This document shows, one piece after another, positions 1 through 9,504 of a stretch of DNA of 50,839 nt. The stretch covers positions 1 to 50,839 of the forward strand of contig JAJDCM010000404.1 of the NCBI GenBank assembly GCA_029260825.1. Reading direction: 5' to 3'. This DNA comes from Planctomycetota bacterium (lineage in GTDB: Bacteria > Planctomycetota > JACOTG01 > JAJDCM01). The position numbers and the translations under genes were made by a program. The first letter of the stretch is position 1. Each line of letters starts with the position of its first letter. Under the pieces are notes generated by a model that made no database searches, had not been told where the DNA came from, and saw nothing but the letters and a program-made list of their open reading frames with translations.

Positions 1-366
1 TCGATCGAGCTCTTTGGCCGTGAGGTGCCAATGAAAGAGAAGTTGGAGGCTCTTGAGAATCTTCTGATCCGTCATCTTCGATTTCAAAAGATCGGAGTAC
101 GTCGACCGATTCCCCATGAGGCCTGGTACTCCATCTCTGGATATTTTTACCTGTACGGGATGGCGTATACGAGTTATGTCCTGGAAGGAATGTCGGTAGC
201 TGACCAGGTGAGGTTTGCCCGGCCTTTGTTCGAGGCGATTCTCTACTGTCGTCAGCCCGATGGCTCTTTTTGGGACTACCCGCTGTACAGCTACCACAAG
301 CCCTACGGGACCGCCTATGCACTGATAGCTCTGGCAAGACTGAGTCGAAACGGAATGATGAAATAG
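1..366 (+). CDS. C-terminal part of a prenyltransferase/squalene-cyclase-like (alpha-toroid) protein, truncated by the window edge
   Basis: The frame is open from base 1, so the gene begins upstream; the first possible internal starts are a GTG at 25 and an ATG at 31. The visible part has about 121 residues and ends at TAG 364-366. The stretch with QPDGSFWDYPLY followed by YGTAYALIALARL resembles the repeat of terpene cyclase/prenyltransferase beta-type toroids, where QxxDGSW-like motifs are followed by a helix pair. I infer a toroid-fold protein, possibly a squalene-hopene cyclase relative or a prenyltransferase-repeat protein, but the catalytic region is outside the window and no reaction can be assigned. 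It converges on yhaN with 32 bases between the stops. Confidence 0.6.
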   Translation, partial: SIELFGREVPMKEKLEALENLLIRHLRFQKIGVRRPIPHEAWYSISGYFYLYGMAYTSYVLEGMSVADQVRFARPLFEAILYCRQPDGSFWDYPLYSYHKPYGTAYALIALARLSRNGMMK

Positions 367-398
367 CGGCACAGAAGTGGCAGGCATGATGATGCGTG

Positions 399-3300
399 CT
401 AGAGATCGAGTAGAGGAAGAACGGACTGTCTTCCGGCAAGGGTCTTCGGTGCCACAAGCCGGATGGGTTCAACGTCTTTCAGAACGTCTTGAACTCTTGC
501 CACCGTCCCCTCATGACACGTCAGGAAGATGATCTGTAGGTCGGCGGAAAACTCACGAAGAACCTCCAGAGTGTTGCGTGCCCGGGTATCGTCAAAATTC
601 ACCAGGACGTCATCCATGACGATAGGTAGGGGTTCTGCGTTTCGGCAGTAGTGACGGATATAGGCCAGACGAATGGAGAGATAGAGTTGCTCTCTCGTAC
701 CGGTGCTGAGCTGACCGGGGTCTTTTTCCGTTCCGTTGCTCTGGATCGCCAGAAGGGTTCCCTCCCGGTCGAGGCGTCGTTGGATGGTTGGATAGCGCCC
801 TCCTGTCATTTTGGACATGAGCCGAGAAACCTCCCGAAGCATGGCGGGCTGATGCTCCCGCTCGAATCGACTCATGGCGGCCTTGATGAGAGAGCGGGAC
901 AGAGCGAGGGGAACGTATCGATCAATTCCTCGCCTCAGATCTGCTCTCAGGCTTTCAATCTCCTCCAGAAGATGAGCAGCGCGGGATGCCCCGGAGAGTT
1001 CTTCCAGTTTTCTCCGGACCTGGCCAACGTTCTTCAATGCTTCTTGATAGTTGAGCTGGAGCTCGTCCACCTTGGCGTCAAGCTCTTGACGGGCGTTGGA
1101 GAGTCGGCCTTGGTTGGTCTCGCCGAGTTCTCGTTGAAATGTGTCGAGAGGAACCTCTCCACGGTGGGCGGTGAGTTTGTGCTGGAGGTCCTCGATTTCT
1201 CGATCAAGATCCCGAGCCAGGGATGCGTCCACCGCAGCTTGAAGAAAGGCTTTTGGCGACCTCGCGTTTGCTTGGCTGAGAAGGCTTTCCTTTCGGACGA
1301 TGAGGCGCTCCCGTCGATCGGTGAGCTTGGCCCTGCGATGCTGAGTTTCCTCCAGTCGCTCCTTGAGTGAACGGGCCTTCAGCGCTGCTTCCCGGGCCAC
1401 TTGAAGCATTCCATGCAGGAAATCGGCTGCGATCTCGGCTGGTTGAGCAGAAAGATCGGGTGCAATGGAGACGCAAAGTGACCTGACTCGATCCTCGAAA
1501 TCGGCACACTCGGTAAGCATGCGCTCGACTCTGTGCTCGAGGCCGTCCGCTTCCTTGATGCGGCGAGCTTCTCGCTCGAGACCTTGAGCCAGCTTGACGA
1601 CAACTCCGGGGCCGGTGCCGGTGGGAAGATGAAGTCGTTGGAGGAGGTCATTCCACCTTTGGTCCCAGGATTGACGGCTCTCCTCCAGGGCGACGAGTTC
1701 TTCCCGAAGGTGCACGATCTCTCTTTGGGCGTCTTTTACATGCTGTTCAAGAAGGTCCCGCTTGGAAGCGCGCTCTCTTGCTTCGTTTGTTTTCCGGGAA
1801 AGATCGCGAAGGGCGGATCGGGTGTCCGGGAAAACCTTTCCGGGCAGGGCCGCGAACAGGCGCTTTTTGAAGGCGGAAAGCCGTTTTTTGATCGCGGTGA
1901 GTTGAAGACTCTTCTTTTCCTGAAGAACAGCCTGATCTCTCCAATCGTCGACCAGTTGACGCCAGCCGGACATGGCTTTGGGAGACAGGGGAATGAAGCC
2001 GCATTCCTCCCAGGCTTGATGCCAGTTAGCGCAAAGGCTTGCTGTCCTTTGCCGGGATTCAAGAAGCTCACTCTCCGCCAGCTCCTTGGTGTGAATCCGG
2101 AGTTGTACGTCCTTTTCTTTTTGCTCCCTTTCCGCGACTCGATCCGCATTGCTCAGGCGCTGATCTGCCAGATGATCGGCCTTCTTGACGGATTGCTCGA
2201 AAAGGGCGGGCAGTACCTCCTTTCCCGGGTCCGGTTGATTCACCCATTCGGCAATCTCTTCCGGATTCTCTTCGCCGATGACGAAGGCCCTGTGGATGAG
2301 GCTCCAGCCCTTGTCCCTTCGTTGCCTTTCCGTTGCAAGGTCTTCTCGTCCTGGAACGGAGGATTCTTCAACCAGGTCAGAGAGTTCCCTTTTTCCCCGA
2401 TCGAGGGCCTGGGTAGCATCCTGGCATCGAGTGGTGATGAGTTGGAGCTGGATCTCGCTCTCTTCGAATTTCTGCAGGAAATCTTGAATCGTCTCGGCCC
2501 GCGGAATGGGGAGATCGGTGGGGTCGCCACAGGAAGTCGGAAGAGGAGGAGAGAGTTTTTTTCGCAGGCTGGTCTGCTGGATCCTCAGTGTCGCGAGCTC
2601 CTCCCTGAGTTCGTCCTGTTTTTCCTCCGCAAGTCGGATGGATTCGGCTTCTCCGCGGAGAAGCTCGAGCTCATCCTCATCACCTGCTTCGGTCAGCCCC
2701 GCAAGCTCGGTGCGACTCGTATCGATCCTTCGCTCGAGTTGTCTCTTTTCTCCGTCGGCCCGCTCCCGAAGCCGCTCCTGTTCGGTCTGTTCCTCGGATA
2801 GCTCTTCCAATTCGGCGAGAACCGGAACGTTGATGCGTTTCTCGTGCAGGACGTCAAGACCCCAATCCGGGTTGAGCAACGAGATTGCCTTTTCCACGTC
2901 GTTTTGAATTCTTCTGGCTTCGGTTTTGCGAATCGGAATGTCTCGCCGAAAGCCGACGATTTTGTCGATCTCTTTGTGGAGCCGGGCGATCTCGGCTTCG
3001 TGCTGGAGGGGTGCGGGTTTGAGCTGGGCCTCCTTCAGTCGGGACGAGAGTTGATCGAGCTCGTGTTCGGTTTCCTCCAGTTCGTTCCGAGATTGTTCCA
3101 GATCCCGGAGGATCGATTGGAGCTGGGATTCACCATCGTCGGGAAAGTTTTTCGGGTCGGGAAGGCCGGATCTTTGAGCTGTGATTGTTTCGAGCCGTTG
3201 AAAACTTTCAAAGGAAGCGAGCAGGTTCTCGATGTGGTCTCGTTTACTCATCACGGATTCGAGACGGTGTCTTGCCTCTTCGACGGCTTGCTCCGCTTCC

Positions 3301-3941
3301 TGGCAGGAAAGCTCCCTCTCCGCATATTCGGTCGGCCGGAGGGTGACGGAGCGCAGGTCTTTCTTCTTGTCGGATAGGGTCGCCAGAATGCGATTGAGGG
3401 TCTTTTTGCTACCCCGAGGAGTGAAGAGAGATTGGAGCTCTTCGTCCATCTGAGCCCGTGCTGCCTCCAATCGCTGGAATCCTCCAAGCCCGCTGCCAAA
3501 GAGAGCATCTCGCAGGTCTTGATCTTTCAAGGACGATTCCCCCGCAGCGAGTTCGCCAAGAGAAAACGCGAAAATGTTCTTGTAGAGTTGTTCGTGGGCG
3601 TTGCCAAGGAGTCGTTTCAGAGTCTCTTCATCGATCGGTTCCTGGGTTCCGACGACCTGGCCATAGACCGTGTTTTTGCGGCCCTTGCGTCGGTGAAACT
3701 CGATGTCGGTGCCATCAAGAAGAGTCACTCTCGCGCTTGCAGACATCTCGCCGAGGGCCGTGGAGAGCTGGTAGTCACAGCGGTGAGGGAAGCCGAACAG
3801 GAGGTACCGGAGAAGGCTAAGAAGGGTTGTCTTTCCCGCTTCGTTTTCTCCAAAAAGTAGATGAAAGCTACCCTTTTTGAAGTCGAGGTCCTTTTCGGTG
3901 AAGATGCCGAAGTTCTCGATCCGGAGAGTGCGAATCTTCAT
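399..3941 (-). CDS. yhaN: YhaN-like SMC/Rad50-type AAA ATPase
   Basis: This protein of 1180 residues has split ATPase halves at both ends and long charged coiled coils between them, the layout of SbcC/Rad50/YhaN. The N-terminus (IRTLRIENFGIF) leads into a Walker A GENEAGKTT at residues 31-39. Near residue 1080 there is a signature-like LSTGTREQL, and near 1107-1115 a Walker B (PIVMDDVLVNF). The central coiled coil has no obvious CxxC zinc hook, which fits YhaN rather than SbcC. The ATG overlaps the stop of the upstream yhaO by four bases (ATGA), so the two are translationally coupled and probably form a nuclease-ATPase complex for processing DNA ends. Several long open frames on the opposite strand are shadows of this gene. 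The family call is strong; the exact DNA substrate is unknown. Confidence 0.88.
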   Translation of the reverse strand: MKIRTLRIENFGIFTEKDLDFKKGSFHLLFGENEAGKTTLLSLLRYLLFGFPHRCDYQLSTALGEMSASARVTLLDGTDIEFHRRKGRKNTVYGQVVGTQEPIDEETLKRLLGNAHEQLYKNIFAFSLGELAAGESSLKDQDLRDALFGSGLGGFQRLEAARAQMDEELQSLFTPRGSKKTLNRILATLSDKKKDLRSVTLRPTEYAERELSCQEAEQAVEEARHRLESVMSKRDHIENLLASFESFQRLETITAQRSGLPDPKNFPDDGESQLQSILRDLEQSRNELEETEHELDQLSSRLKEAQLKPAPLQHEAEIARLHKEIDKIVGFRRDIPIRKTEARRIQNDVEKAISLLNPDWGLDVLHEKRINVPVLAELEELSEEQTEQERLRERADGEKRQLERRIDTSRTELAGLTEAGDEDELELLRGEAESIRLAEEKQDELREELATLRIQQTSLRKKLSPPLPTSCGDPTDLPIPRAETIQDFLQKFEESEIQLQLITTRCQDATQALDRGKRELSDLVEESSVPGREDLATERQRRDKGWSLIHRAFVIGEENPEEIAEWVNQPDPGKEVLPALFEQSVKKADHLADQRLSNADRVAEREQKEKDVQLRIHTKELAESELLESRQRTASLCANWHQAWEECGFIPLSPKAMSGWRQLVDDWRDQAVLQEKKSLQLTAIKKRLSAFKKRLFAALPGKVFPDTRSALRDLSRKTNEARERASKRDLLEQHVKDAQREIVHLREELVALEESRQSWDQRWNDLLQRLHLPTGTGPGVVVKLAQGLEREARRIKEADGLEHRVERMLTECADFEDRVRSLCVSIAPDLSAQPAEIAADFLHGMLQVAREAALKARSLKERLEETQHRRAKLTDRRERLIVRKESLLSQANARSPKAFLQAAVDASLARDLDREIEDLQHKLTAHRGEVPLDTFQRELGETNQGRLSNARQELDAKVDELQLNYQEALKNVGQVRRKLEELSGASRAAHLLEEIESLRADLRRGIDRYVPLALSRSLIKAAMSRFEREHQPAMLREVSRLMSKMTGGRYPTIQRRLDREGTLLAIQSNGTEKDPGQLSTGTREQLYLSIRLAYIRHYCRNAEPLPIVMDDVLVNFDDTRARNTLEVLREFSADLQIIFLTCHEGTVARVQDVLKDVEPIRLVAPKTLAGRQSVLPLLDL

Positions 3942-5191
3942 GAGTCCGCCTCCGTGAGTAGGGATGCCAGGAGGTTCTCGGCTTCGGCAAGCCAGATCTT
4001 TGCCTGATCCGGATCCTGAAGATCGATTTCCGAGGCCGCGAGCTCGGTGGCAGCTCGATCGGAGAGGGAAGAGAGACAGGCGAAGAGTTCCTCTTGATCA
4101 TCGGGATCGCTACGGATCTCGGTGACGAGACGAAGAAGATCCCCGATGAGGTCCTTTCCTTTCCGGAGCTTTTCAACGTCGACGGGCGGACGGGTTTGAA
4201 ACTGGACGGATTCAACCCAGATCTCATCATCGAGGTCGTTGGCCCTGCTTTGAATCTCGGCGACAACCTCCTCTCTCTCGAGGCGTCTTTGAAGTCTTCG
4301 GTGAAGAGGCGTTGAGCCGGTAATGACCATTCGAACCGCAGCCAGCCGATTTCCGGCATCTTCTTTGCATTCATGAAAGGCCTGCTGGGCCTCTCGATAC
4401 AGACCCTCGAAGTCATGTGCTTCTCCCAGAGTGATCTTACTCTGGTACCAGCGAGCGACATCGGTCGGAACGAATGTCATGTCGGTGATCTCTTTCGAAA
4501 GGGCGGTCACAAGCATGCATCCCTTTGCTCCTGCCTCTCGAAGTGAGCGTCCCTGAGTGTTGCCGGGAAATATGATGAACGGGTGTGTCCGAACTTCTCG
4601 CCTCTGATGAATATGGCCAAGAGCCCAGTAGTCGTACTTCTTGGACAGAAGCTCATCGACTTTCGCCGGGGCATAGGTGTAGTGATCCGGGCTTCCGGTG
4701 AGGCTGGTGTGGAGGAGCCCGATGTTGAGATGGTCGGGTATCGCCTGGGGAAAATGGACCGCAAGGTTCTCCTTCACATCCCGCCGGGCGAAGCTCTGTC
4801 CGTGGATGGCAACGGGAACGGTCGGGAGGATCAAGGTCTCCGGAGCACTGCTGTCGAACTCCTTGACGTTCGAGGGCCAGCTCAGGCGCCGGGTGATCTG
4901 GCTCGTCGCATCGTGGTTCCCGCGAACCAGGCAGACTGGAATGTCCCCGAGCCGAGCTAATTGCTTGATGGCAAAGAGTCCGGTGTTCATGTCCTTCCAG
5001 TCGCCGTCAAAAAGATCGCCGGCGAGAAGCAAGAAGTCGACCTCCTCCTCGAGACAGACGTCGATGACGCGTTCGAAGGCTCGGCGCGTGGCTCCCTGCA
5101 GGAGTTTTACCGGGGCGCCGTCATAGCGCTCGAGCCCCTTCATCGGGCTGTCGAGGTGGAGGTCTGCTGCATGAACGAACTTTACAGCCAT
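3938..5191 (-). CDS. yhaO: YhaO/SbcD-like metallophosphoesterase (DNA repair exonuclease)
   Basis: A calcineurin-like phosphoesterase of 417 residues. Metal-binding motifs are in family order: DLH at 10-12, GDLFD at 58-62, GNHD at 91-94, a His in GLLHTS, and GHIH near residue 190. This is the Mre11/SbcD core. An ATG at 5209 would add six residues (MAGGSS). I prefer the ATG at 5191 because a GGAGG ribosome-binding site lies inside that extension, seven bases upstream. The stop overlaps the yhaN start, so the pair is the bacterial equivalent of Mre11-Rad50. It lies 128 bases after the TPR lipoprotein gene, far enough that it may have its own promoter. Confidence 0.87.
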   Translation of the reverse strand: MAVKFVHAADLHLDSPMKGLERYDGAPVKLLQGATRRAFERVIDVCLEEEVDFLLLAGDLFDGDWKDMNTGLFAIKQLARLGDIPVCLVRGNHDATSQITRRLSWPSNVKEFDSSAPETLILPTVPVAIHGQSFARRDVKENLAVHFPQAIPDHLNIGLLHTSLTGSPDHYTYAPAKVDELLSKKYDYWALGHIHQRREVRTHPFIIFPGNTQGRSLREAGAKGCMLVTALSKEITDMTFVPTDVARWYQSKITLGEAHDFEGLYREAQQAFHECKEDAGNRLAAVRMVITGSTPLHRRLQRRLEREEVVAEIQSRANDLDDEIWVESVQFQTRPPVDVEKLRKGKDLIGDLLRLVTEIRSDPDDQEELFACLSSLSDRAATELAASEIDLQDPDQAKIWLAEAENLLASLLTEADS

Positions 5192-5319
5192 GGAAGAACC
5201 TCCAGCCATTCAAGGCAAGCAAGAGACAAATCGAATGCCTTTTAGACGAGGTGAAAAGGACCGCCACTCCTTGACCATTCTAGCGCGGATCGCTCTTTTA
5301 GTCTTAGACGAAAATTGAG

Positions 5320-6270
5320 TCAGGGTGCATCAATCTTCCCGGTCAATAGCCGTCGATACAAGGACGAGAGTCGTTCTTGATAGTCGATTGCGCCCCTGGT
5401 TTCATTTCCAGGGTCAAGATCTCTGGCTTGCCAGAGGTGGAAGATCGCTCCCTCCAGATCGCCGAGATCCTCAAGAGTGTTTGCCAGAAGGAAATGAGCT
5501 GTTCCATGATCGGCATCGATGAGGAGGAGCCAGCGTAGCCAGGAAGCGGCTTCAAGCGGTTGGTCTCGGGCAAGCTCGAGTTGGGCAAGGGACAGAAACG
5601 CGCCGATGTCGGTCGAATCGGTGAGTAGAGCCTGTTCATAGGCAGCGTGAGCCGGGTCATACTTCCCCTGATCACGGAGGCAATCTCCCAGAAGGATCCA
5701 GGGATCGACGGAAACACCGTCAAGGGCCGTCGCTTCCAGGAGGAGTTCTTCGGCCTGGATCAGTTCTCCTTCGCGATAGAGGTGGGCGGCAAGAGCAGTG
5801 CGGGGCAGGATGGCTCTGGGATGCAGTGAGATACACTCGCGAAGCCGAGTCTTGGCGTCCTGAAGGTTTCCTTTTTCGGCCTCGATGGCGGCGAGATTGA
5901 TGCTGGCTCGCAAGTCATCCGGTCGCTTGTCGAGGATGAGTTCATATTCGGCGGCAGCGCTTTCCCGCAACGCCGAGCGCCGGGTTTCGGGACAGAATTC
6001 TCCCCAGGATTCCAGAGAGAGAGCCAGGTTAAACCGGGCTCGATGGTCGGCTGGATCTTCCGAAAGAGCGGCTCGGTACTCATGAATCGCCTGCTCGTAG
6101 CGCCCCCCGGACTGGTGGTACACCCCCCGGTTAAACGAAGTCTGAATCGGAGTGTAGGCTCCGCCTCCAAGTGCGCACGAGCAAAGGGTGAGACACAAGA
6201 GAAAAAGTCCGCAATCGAGGAGAATCGATGGAGCACTCGGTCTTCTCAAAACTGGGTCGTTAGCGGCCAT
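5320..6270 (-). CDS. TPR-repeat lipoprotein, last gene of the Mla operon
   Basis: The chosen ATG at 6270 gives 316 residues and overlaps the mlaD stop by 11 bases. Upstream in-frame starts exist (to 6369) but would lie well inside mlaD. Residues 1-35 hold a hydrophobic signal segment ending in a Cys-rich LTLCSC, a plausible lipobox, followed by a small-residue stretch. The rest is a run of tetratricopeptide repeats, with A-x-x-x-Y/L and DPxDHxAxFNLA-type motifs recurring about every 34 residues. It is probably a periplasm-facing lipoprotein working with the Mla system, either as a scaffold or as part of the lipid receiver. That role is inferred from operon position only. Confidence 0.8.
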   Translation of the reverse strand: MAANDPVLRRPSAPSILLDCGLFLLCLTLCSCALGGGAYTPIQTSFNRGVYHQSGGRYEQAIHEYRAALSEDPADHRARFNLALSLESWGEFCPETRRSALRESAAAEYELILDKRPDDLRASINLAAIEAEKGNLQDAKTRLRECISLHPRAILPRTALAAHLYREGELIQAEELLLEATALDGVSVDPWILLGDCLRDQGKYDPAHAAYEQALLTDSTDIGAFLSLAQLELARDQPLEAASWLRWLLLIDADHGTAHFLLANTLEDLGDLEGAIFHLWQARDLDPGNETRGAIDYQERLSSLYRRLLTGKIDAP

Positions 6271-7495
6271 CGTCGGTCTCGTCTCTTTGTCGGTAGGGGC
6301 GGGCTCGGCCGGATTGGCGGAGCTGGGTTCCGTCGAACTCTCTTTCCGAAAGATCGGGCTCTTCGTCACCGAACAACAGGTAGGCAGGGTTACTGCGAAT
6401 CTTCCGCATGGTCATTTCCGCTTCCCAGGTCGTGCGCCTGATCCGTCGCAAGGATTCGAGTAGATCAGGCCTGGCGGAAGAAAGGAGTTCGTCGGTAGTA
6501 TTGACTACCGAAGCGATCTCTTTCTCCAGGCTTTGCATCGATTGGGACAGATCAATGGCGGTCTGATCCAAGCTTTTTAGAAGATCCTCGGCCCGATCGC
6601 TGACCGAGGCGAGGCTCTTTCCTGCGCGGTCGGAGACTTCGTCCAGGCTCGTGATCAATTTGGATCCGTTGGAAAGAAGAGACTCTGCGTCGCTCAAGGT
6701 GCGGGAAAGTAGACGTTCCTTCAGTTCAACCACACTCTCGTCTGCATGGAGGAGAAGCTGGTTGAGAGGGCGAACCACCAGGCCCTGGAAACTTTCCGCG
6801 TCCTCGGGATTGACGAGTTTGCGAACCTCGTCGGTAGTGGTTTTCAATGTCTCCAATGTGGTGGAGATCTGACTCATGTTGCTTTGGGAAAAGACCTCTT
6901 CGTCGAGAGTTTGCAGGATGCTCTGGATTCGACCCACGACCGGCCCGAGTTGATTGATGAGCTGATCGAGGCCGCCACCGTCAAGGGCTTTGAGAACGAG
7001 GGGTTCGGTCAAGTTCGCAGAGGCAATGGGGGTCAGCTCGCCCCGAAAAAGTCCGGGATCCAGAGCCAGGAAATCCGTTCCGAGAAAGCCTTGCTTTGTG
7101 ACGAATACATGGGCCGAATCCAGATTGACGCTGAGGGTTTGGGACCGAAGTTCAAAGGTGACTTCAACAACCTGGCGAGTTGAGTCCGCCAGATTTGCGT
7201 CAGCAGCTTCTTCTCCCAGAATCGCGGTGAGCTTTGTCCGCTGCTCCTCGGTAAGGGTCTTGGGAACGATTGTGAGAGAAGTTACCCGCCCGACCTCGTG
7301 ACCTGCAACCGCTACCATGGCTCCTTCCGCAAGCCCTTGGATGTCGGTGAGGTGAGTAACGCACTTGACTCGTTTTCCCTCGAGGAAGGCGAATGGATTG
7401 AAATCACCGACCTTGAACGCGAACAAGCTGAAGACGAAAAGGGCCAGAACAACAAAAAGGCCCGAGAGGATTTCGCTTCTCTTGTACTCATTCAT
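6260..7495 (-). CDS. mlaD: MCE-domain lipid transport protein, MlaD-like
   Basis: 411 residues. There is one N-terminal membrane helix (residues 9-27) after a short MNEYKRSE cytoplasmic tip, then an MCE domain (roughly 35-150, with GxxVxVAGHEVGRV). A long helical C-terminal part rich in heptad-like Leu/Ser/Asp patterns follows (about 170-380). MCE proteins form hexameric rings that carry phospholipids across the periplasm and dock on the MlaFE ABC transporter. The extended C-terminus is longer than in E. coli MlaD (about 180 residues) and resembles the longer MCE proteins of other phyla. It follows mlaF by 12 bases and overlaps the TPR lipoprotein start. Confidence 0.9.
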   Translation of the reverse strand: MNEYKRSEILSGLFVVLALFVFSLFAFKVGDFNPFAFLEGKRVKCVTHLTDIQGLAEGAMVAVAGHEVGRVTSLTIVPKTLTEEQRTKLTAILGEEAADANLADSTRQVVEVTFELRSQTLSVNLDSAHVFVTKQGFLGTDFLALDPGLFRGELTPIASANLTEPLVLKALDGGGLDQLINQLGPVVGRIQSILQTLDEEVFSQSNMSQISTTLETLKTTTDEVRKLVNPEDAESFQGLVVRPLNQLLLHADESVVELKERLLSRTLSDAESLLSNGSKLITSLDEVSDRAGKSLASVSDRAEDLLKSLDQTAIDLSQSMQSLEKEIASVVNTTDELLSSARPDLLESLRRIRRTTWEAEMTMRKIRSNPAYLLFGDEEPDLSEREFDGTQLRQSGRARPYRQRDETDDGR

Positions 7496-7507
7496 GACGG
7501 AATCGTC

Positions 7508-8320
7508 TCATAGTAGAAGGTCATCTAGATATTCCTGTTCACTGATCATACCCGCGCTCGGGCCCGTCAAATCACCGGTGAGAAACTGTTTGATTCTTGG
7601 GTCATCACTCTTTTCAAGGTCCTCCAGGGTGCCGGTCAGAATGACTCGGCCGCGATCCAGCATGACGACCCGATCGGCGATCCGGCGAACGCTCTCCATC
7701 ACATGGGTGACCACGATGCTGGTCATACGCATTGTCGTCTTGAGTTGATTGATCAATTGATCGAGTCGGCTCACCGCGATGGGATCCAGGCCTGCGGACG
7801 GCTCATCATAGAACAGGATTTTTGGGTCCAGAGCGAGCGCTCTTGCTACTGCGGCTCGTTTTTGCATTCCTCCGGAGATTTCGCTTGGGCGACGATCGGC
7901 GGCATGGAGAAGGTCGACCTGATGGAGTTTGATCTTCACCATGGTGTCAATCGTCTCGGCATCAAGCTGGGTGTGGTATTCGAGAGGAAGGGCGATGTTT
8001 TCACTGACGGTCATGGAGTTCAAAAGAGCCCCGCTCTGGAACATCACGCCAAACTTCCGCCGCACTCGATCGAGCTCTTGTTCCGACATTCCGGAGATAT
8101 CGTCTCCATCGATGATGATGCTTCCCGCGGTGGGACGGAGAATCCCGATCATCAGGTTCAGAAGAGTGGATTTTCCGCCACCGGAGCCTCCCAGGATGCA
8201 GACGGTTTCTCCTTTTTGGATGGGGAACGAGACGCCTTTGAGGACGGAGACCGAGCCAAAGCTCTTCTCGACATCCACGACTTCAATGATGTTCGAATTT
8301 TCGGGAGAGGTCTTTTTCAT
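7508..8320 (-). CDS. mlaF: ABC transporter ATPase, MlaF-like
   Basis: 270 residues from the ATG at 8320, whose ATGA overlaps the mlaE stop; an in-frame upstream start at 8380 would run into mlaE and is rejected. It carries Walker A GGSGGGKST (44-52), a Q-loop region (MFQSG), signature SGGMQKR (about 150) and Walker B ILFYDEPSAGLDP (about 170). The GGMQKR signature variant is typical of MlaF/TrgD-type ATPases. It energises phospholipid movement between the inner membrane and the MCE ring. The C-terminus includes a short extension (KQFLTGDLTGP) like the MlaF tail that contacts its partners. Confidence 0.93.
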   Translation of the reverse strand: MKKTSPENSNIIEVVDVEKSFGSVSVLKGVSFPIQKGETVCILGGSGGGKSTLLNLMIGILRPTAGSIIIDGDDISGMSEQELDRVRRKFGVMFQSGALLNSMTVSENIALPLEYHTQLDAETIDTMVKIKLHQVDLLHAADRRPSEISGGMQKRAAVARALALDPKILFYDEPSAGLDPIAVSRLDQLINQLKTTMRMTSIVVTHVMESVRRIADRVVMLDRGRVILTGTLEDLEKSDDPRIKQFLTGDLTGPSAGMISEQEYLDDLLL

Positions 8321-9159
8321 ACGATTCGCATGAGAAGGCCGGTGAGAACTGCATCGGAGAGAACAACGACCACAAGGCAAGTGACGACCGAAACCATGAT
8401 GGCTCTTCCAAGACCCGTGGGACCACCGCGGGCAGTGAGGCCGTAGTAGCAGCTGATGACGCTGATGAGAATGCCAAACACCATTCCCTTGAGGATTCCG
8501 CCGTAGAGATCCGACATGGACAGGTAGAAGACGGTGCGTTCCACGAAGCTTTGATAGGGGATGTCGTAGACCGTCCAGGCGATCAAGGCTCCTCCCGCCA
8601 TTCCCACCAGAAAGGAAAGGACAACCAGACAGGGAACCATGACCAGCATGCTCAGGAATCGGGGGGCCACCAGGTAGCCGATGGGGTGAATGGCCATGGT
8701 GCGAAGGGCTGTTACCTCCTCGTTGATTTGCATGGAACCGAGAACCGCCGTATACGATGCACCAACCCGGGCAATGAGAACAATGGCCGTCATGAGGGGA
8801 CCGAGTTCCCGGGTCATTGCGAGGGCCACTAGCCCAGGCACTTCATTGATCTGGCCGAACTTGGCGAGCGCGTTTCCTGTTTGCAGAACCAGCACCGATC
8901 CGGTGAGAAAAGCCACCATGGAGACGATGGGAAAGCTCCTGGCGCCGACATTGCTCATGGTGGGAAAAAGTTGCTTGCGAAGTTTGTTCTTTCCCAACCA
9001 CGGGCCGATGAACGAGAAGTAGAGGGAAGAAAGGAAAAGCATCCAGACTCCTCCCACCCGGGAAAGAAAATGAAGAGCCCCAGGTCCGAGGGCTAGGATT
9101 TTTCGACCCAGAAGGCCGAGGGTGGATTCGATCCGGAGACGGAGACCTGTTCGGGGCAT
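8317..9159 (-). CDS. mlaE: MlaE-family permease
   Basis: 280 residues with about five or six hydrophobic segments. It has the MlaE/DUF140 hallmark region: TGSVLVLQTGNALAKFG, then MTRELGPLMTAIVLIARVGAS, then INEEVTALRTM. It forms the membrane channel of the MlaFED complex. It begins six bases after the STAS gene ends and overlaps mlaF by four bases, so it belongs to a tightly coupled operon. The N-terminal 80 residues contain an additional amphipathic/hydrophobic helix before the core. Confidence 0.93.
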   Translation of the reverse strand: MPRTGLRLRIESTLGLLGRKILALGPGALHFLSRVGGVWMLFLSSLYFSFIGPWLGKNKLRKQLFPTMSNVGARSFPIVSMVAFLTGSVLVLQTGNALAKFGQINEVPGLVALAMTRELGPLMTAIVLIARVGASYTAVLGSMQINEEVTALRTMAIHPIGYLVAPRFLSMLVMVPCLVVLSFLVGMAGGALIAWTVYDIPYQSFVERTVFYLSMSDLYGGILKGMVFGILISVISCYYGLTARGGPTGLGRAIMVSVVTCLVVVVLSDAVLTGLLMRIV

Positions 9160-9165
9160 GCTGGC

Positions 9166-9480
9166 CTACTGAGCGGAGGTTTCAATCTTGAACAAACGAT
9201 CCAGCTGGGCAAGTTCGATGACGGCCCGGACCTGGTCGCTGGGGTCGATGAGGGCAAAGTCGACCTTGTATTTTTGGGCGTGTCGAAGAGCCTTCACCAG
9301 AGTCGCGATTCCTGAAGAGTCAATGTAGGAGACATCGGCGAGACGAATCCGAAGACGCTGAGTGATCGCGATGGCCCCTTCGATCGCAGTCCAGAAATCC
9401 GGTGAGACCTCGAGGTCCACTTCTCCAAAAGCGGCCACGGTCACTGTCTCGCCTGCTGACTCTGTCTGGATCTCAAGCAT
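9166..9480 (-). CDS. STAS-domain protein (anti-sigma-antagonist type / MlaB-like)
   Basis: 104 residues comprising a single STAS domain. The motif YIDSSGIATL at about residues 49-58 carries the serine that is phosphorylated in SpoIIAA/RsbV-type proteins. Mla operons usually carry a STAS protein, MlaB, that binds and stabilises MlaF, so the position immediately before mlaE suggests the same job. The neighbour upstream (24 bases away) is an RsbW-type kinase, which is not part of known Mla operons. The protein could therefore be a phosphorylatable MlaB, or a partner-switch antagonist that merely shares the operon. I cannot decide between these from sequence. Confidence 0.85.
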   Translation of the reverse strand: MLEIQTESAGETVTVAAFGEVDLEVSPDFWTAIEGAIAITQRLRIRLADVSYIDSSGIATLVKALRHAQKYKVDFALIDPSDQVRAVIELAQLDRLFKIETSAQ

Positions 9481-9504
9481 TGTTTTTGGATTCCTCTCGG
9501 GTTT

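Noticed and set aside
1533-2801. A 422-codon open frame on the plus strand inside yhaN
   Set aside because: It is antisense to a strongly supported ATPase gene, has no family resemblance, and such frames are common opposite coiled-coil genes.
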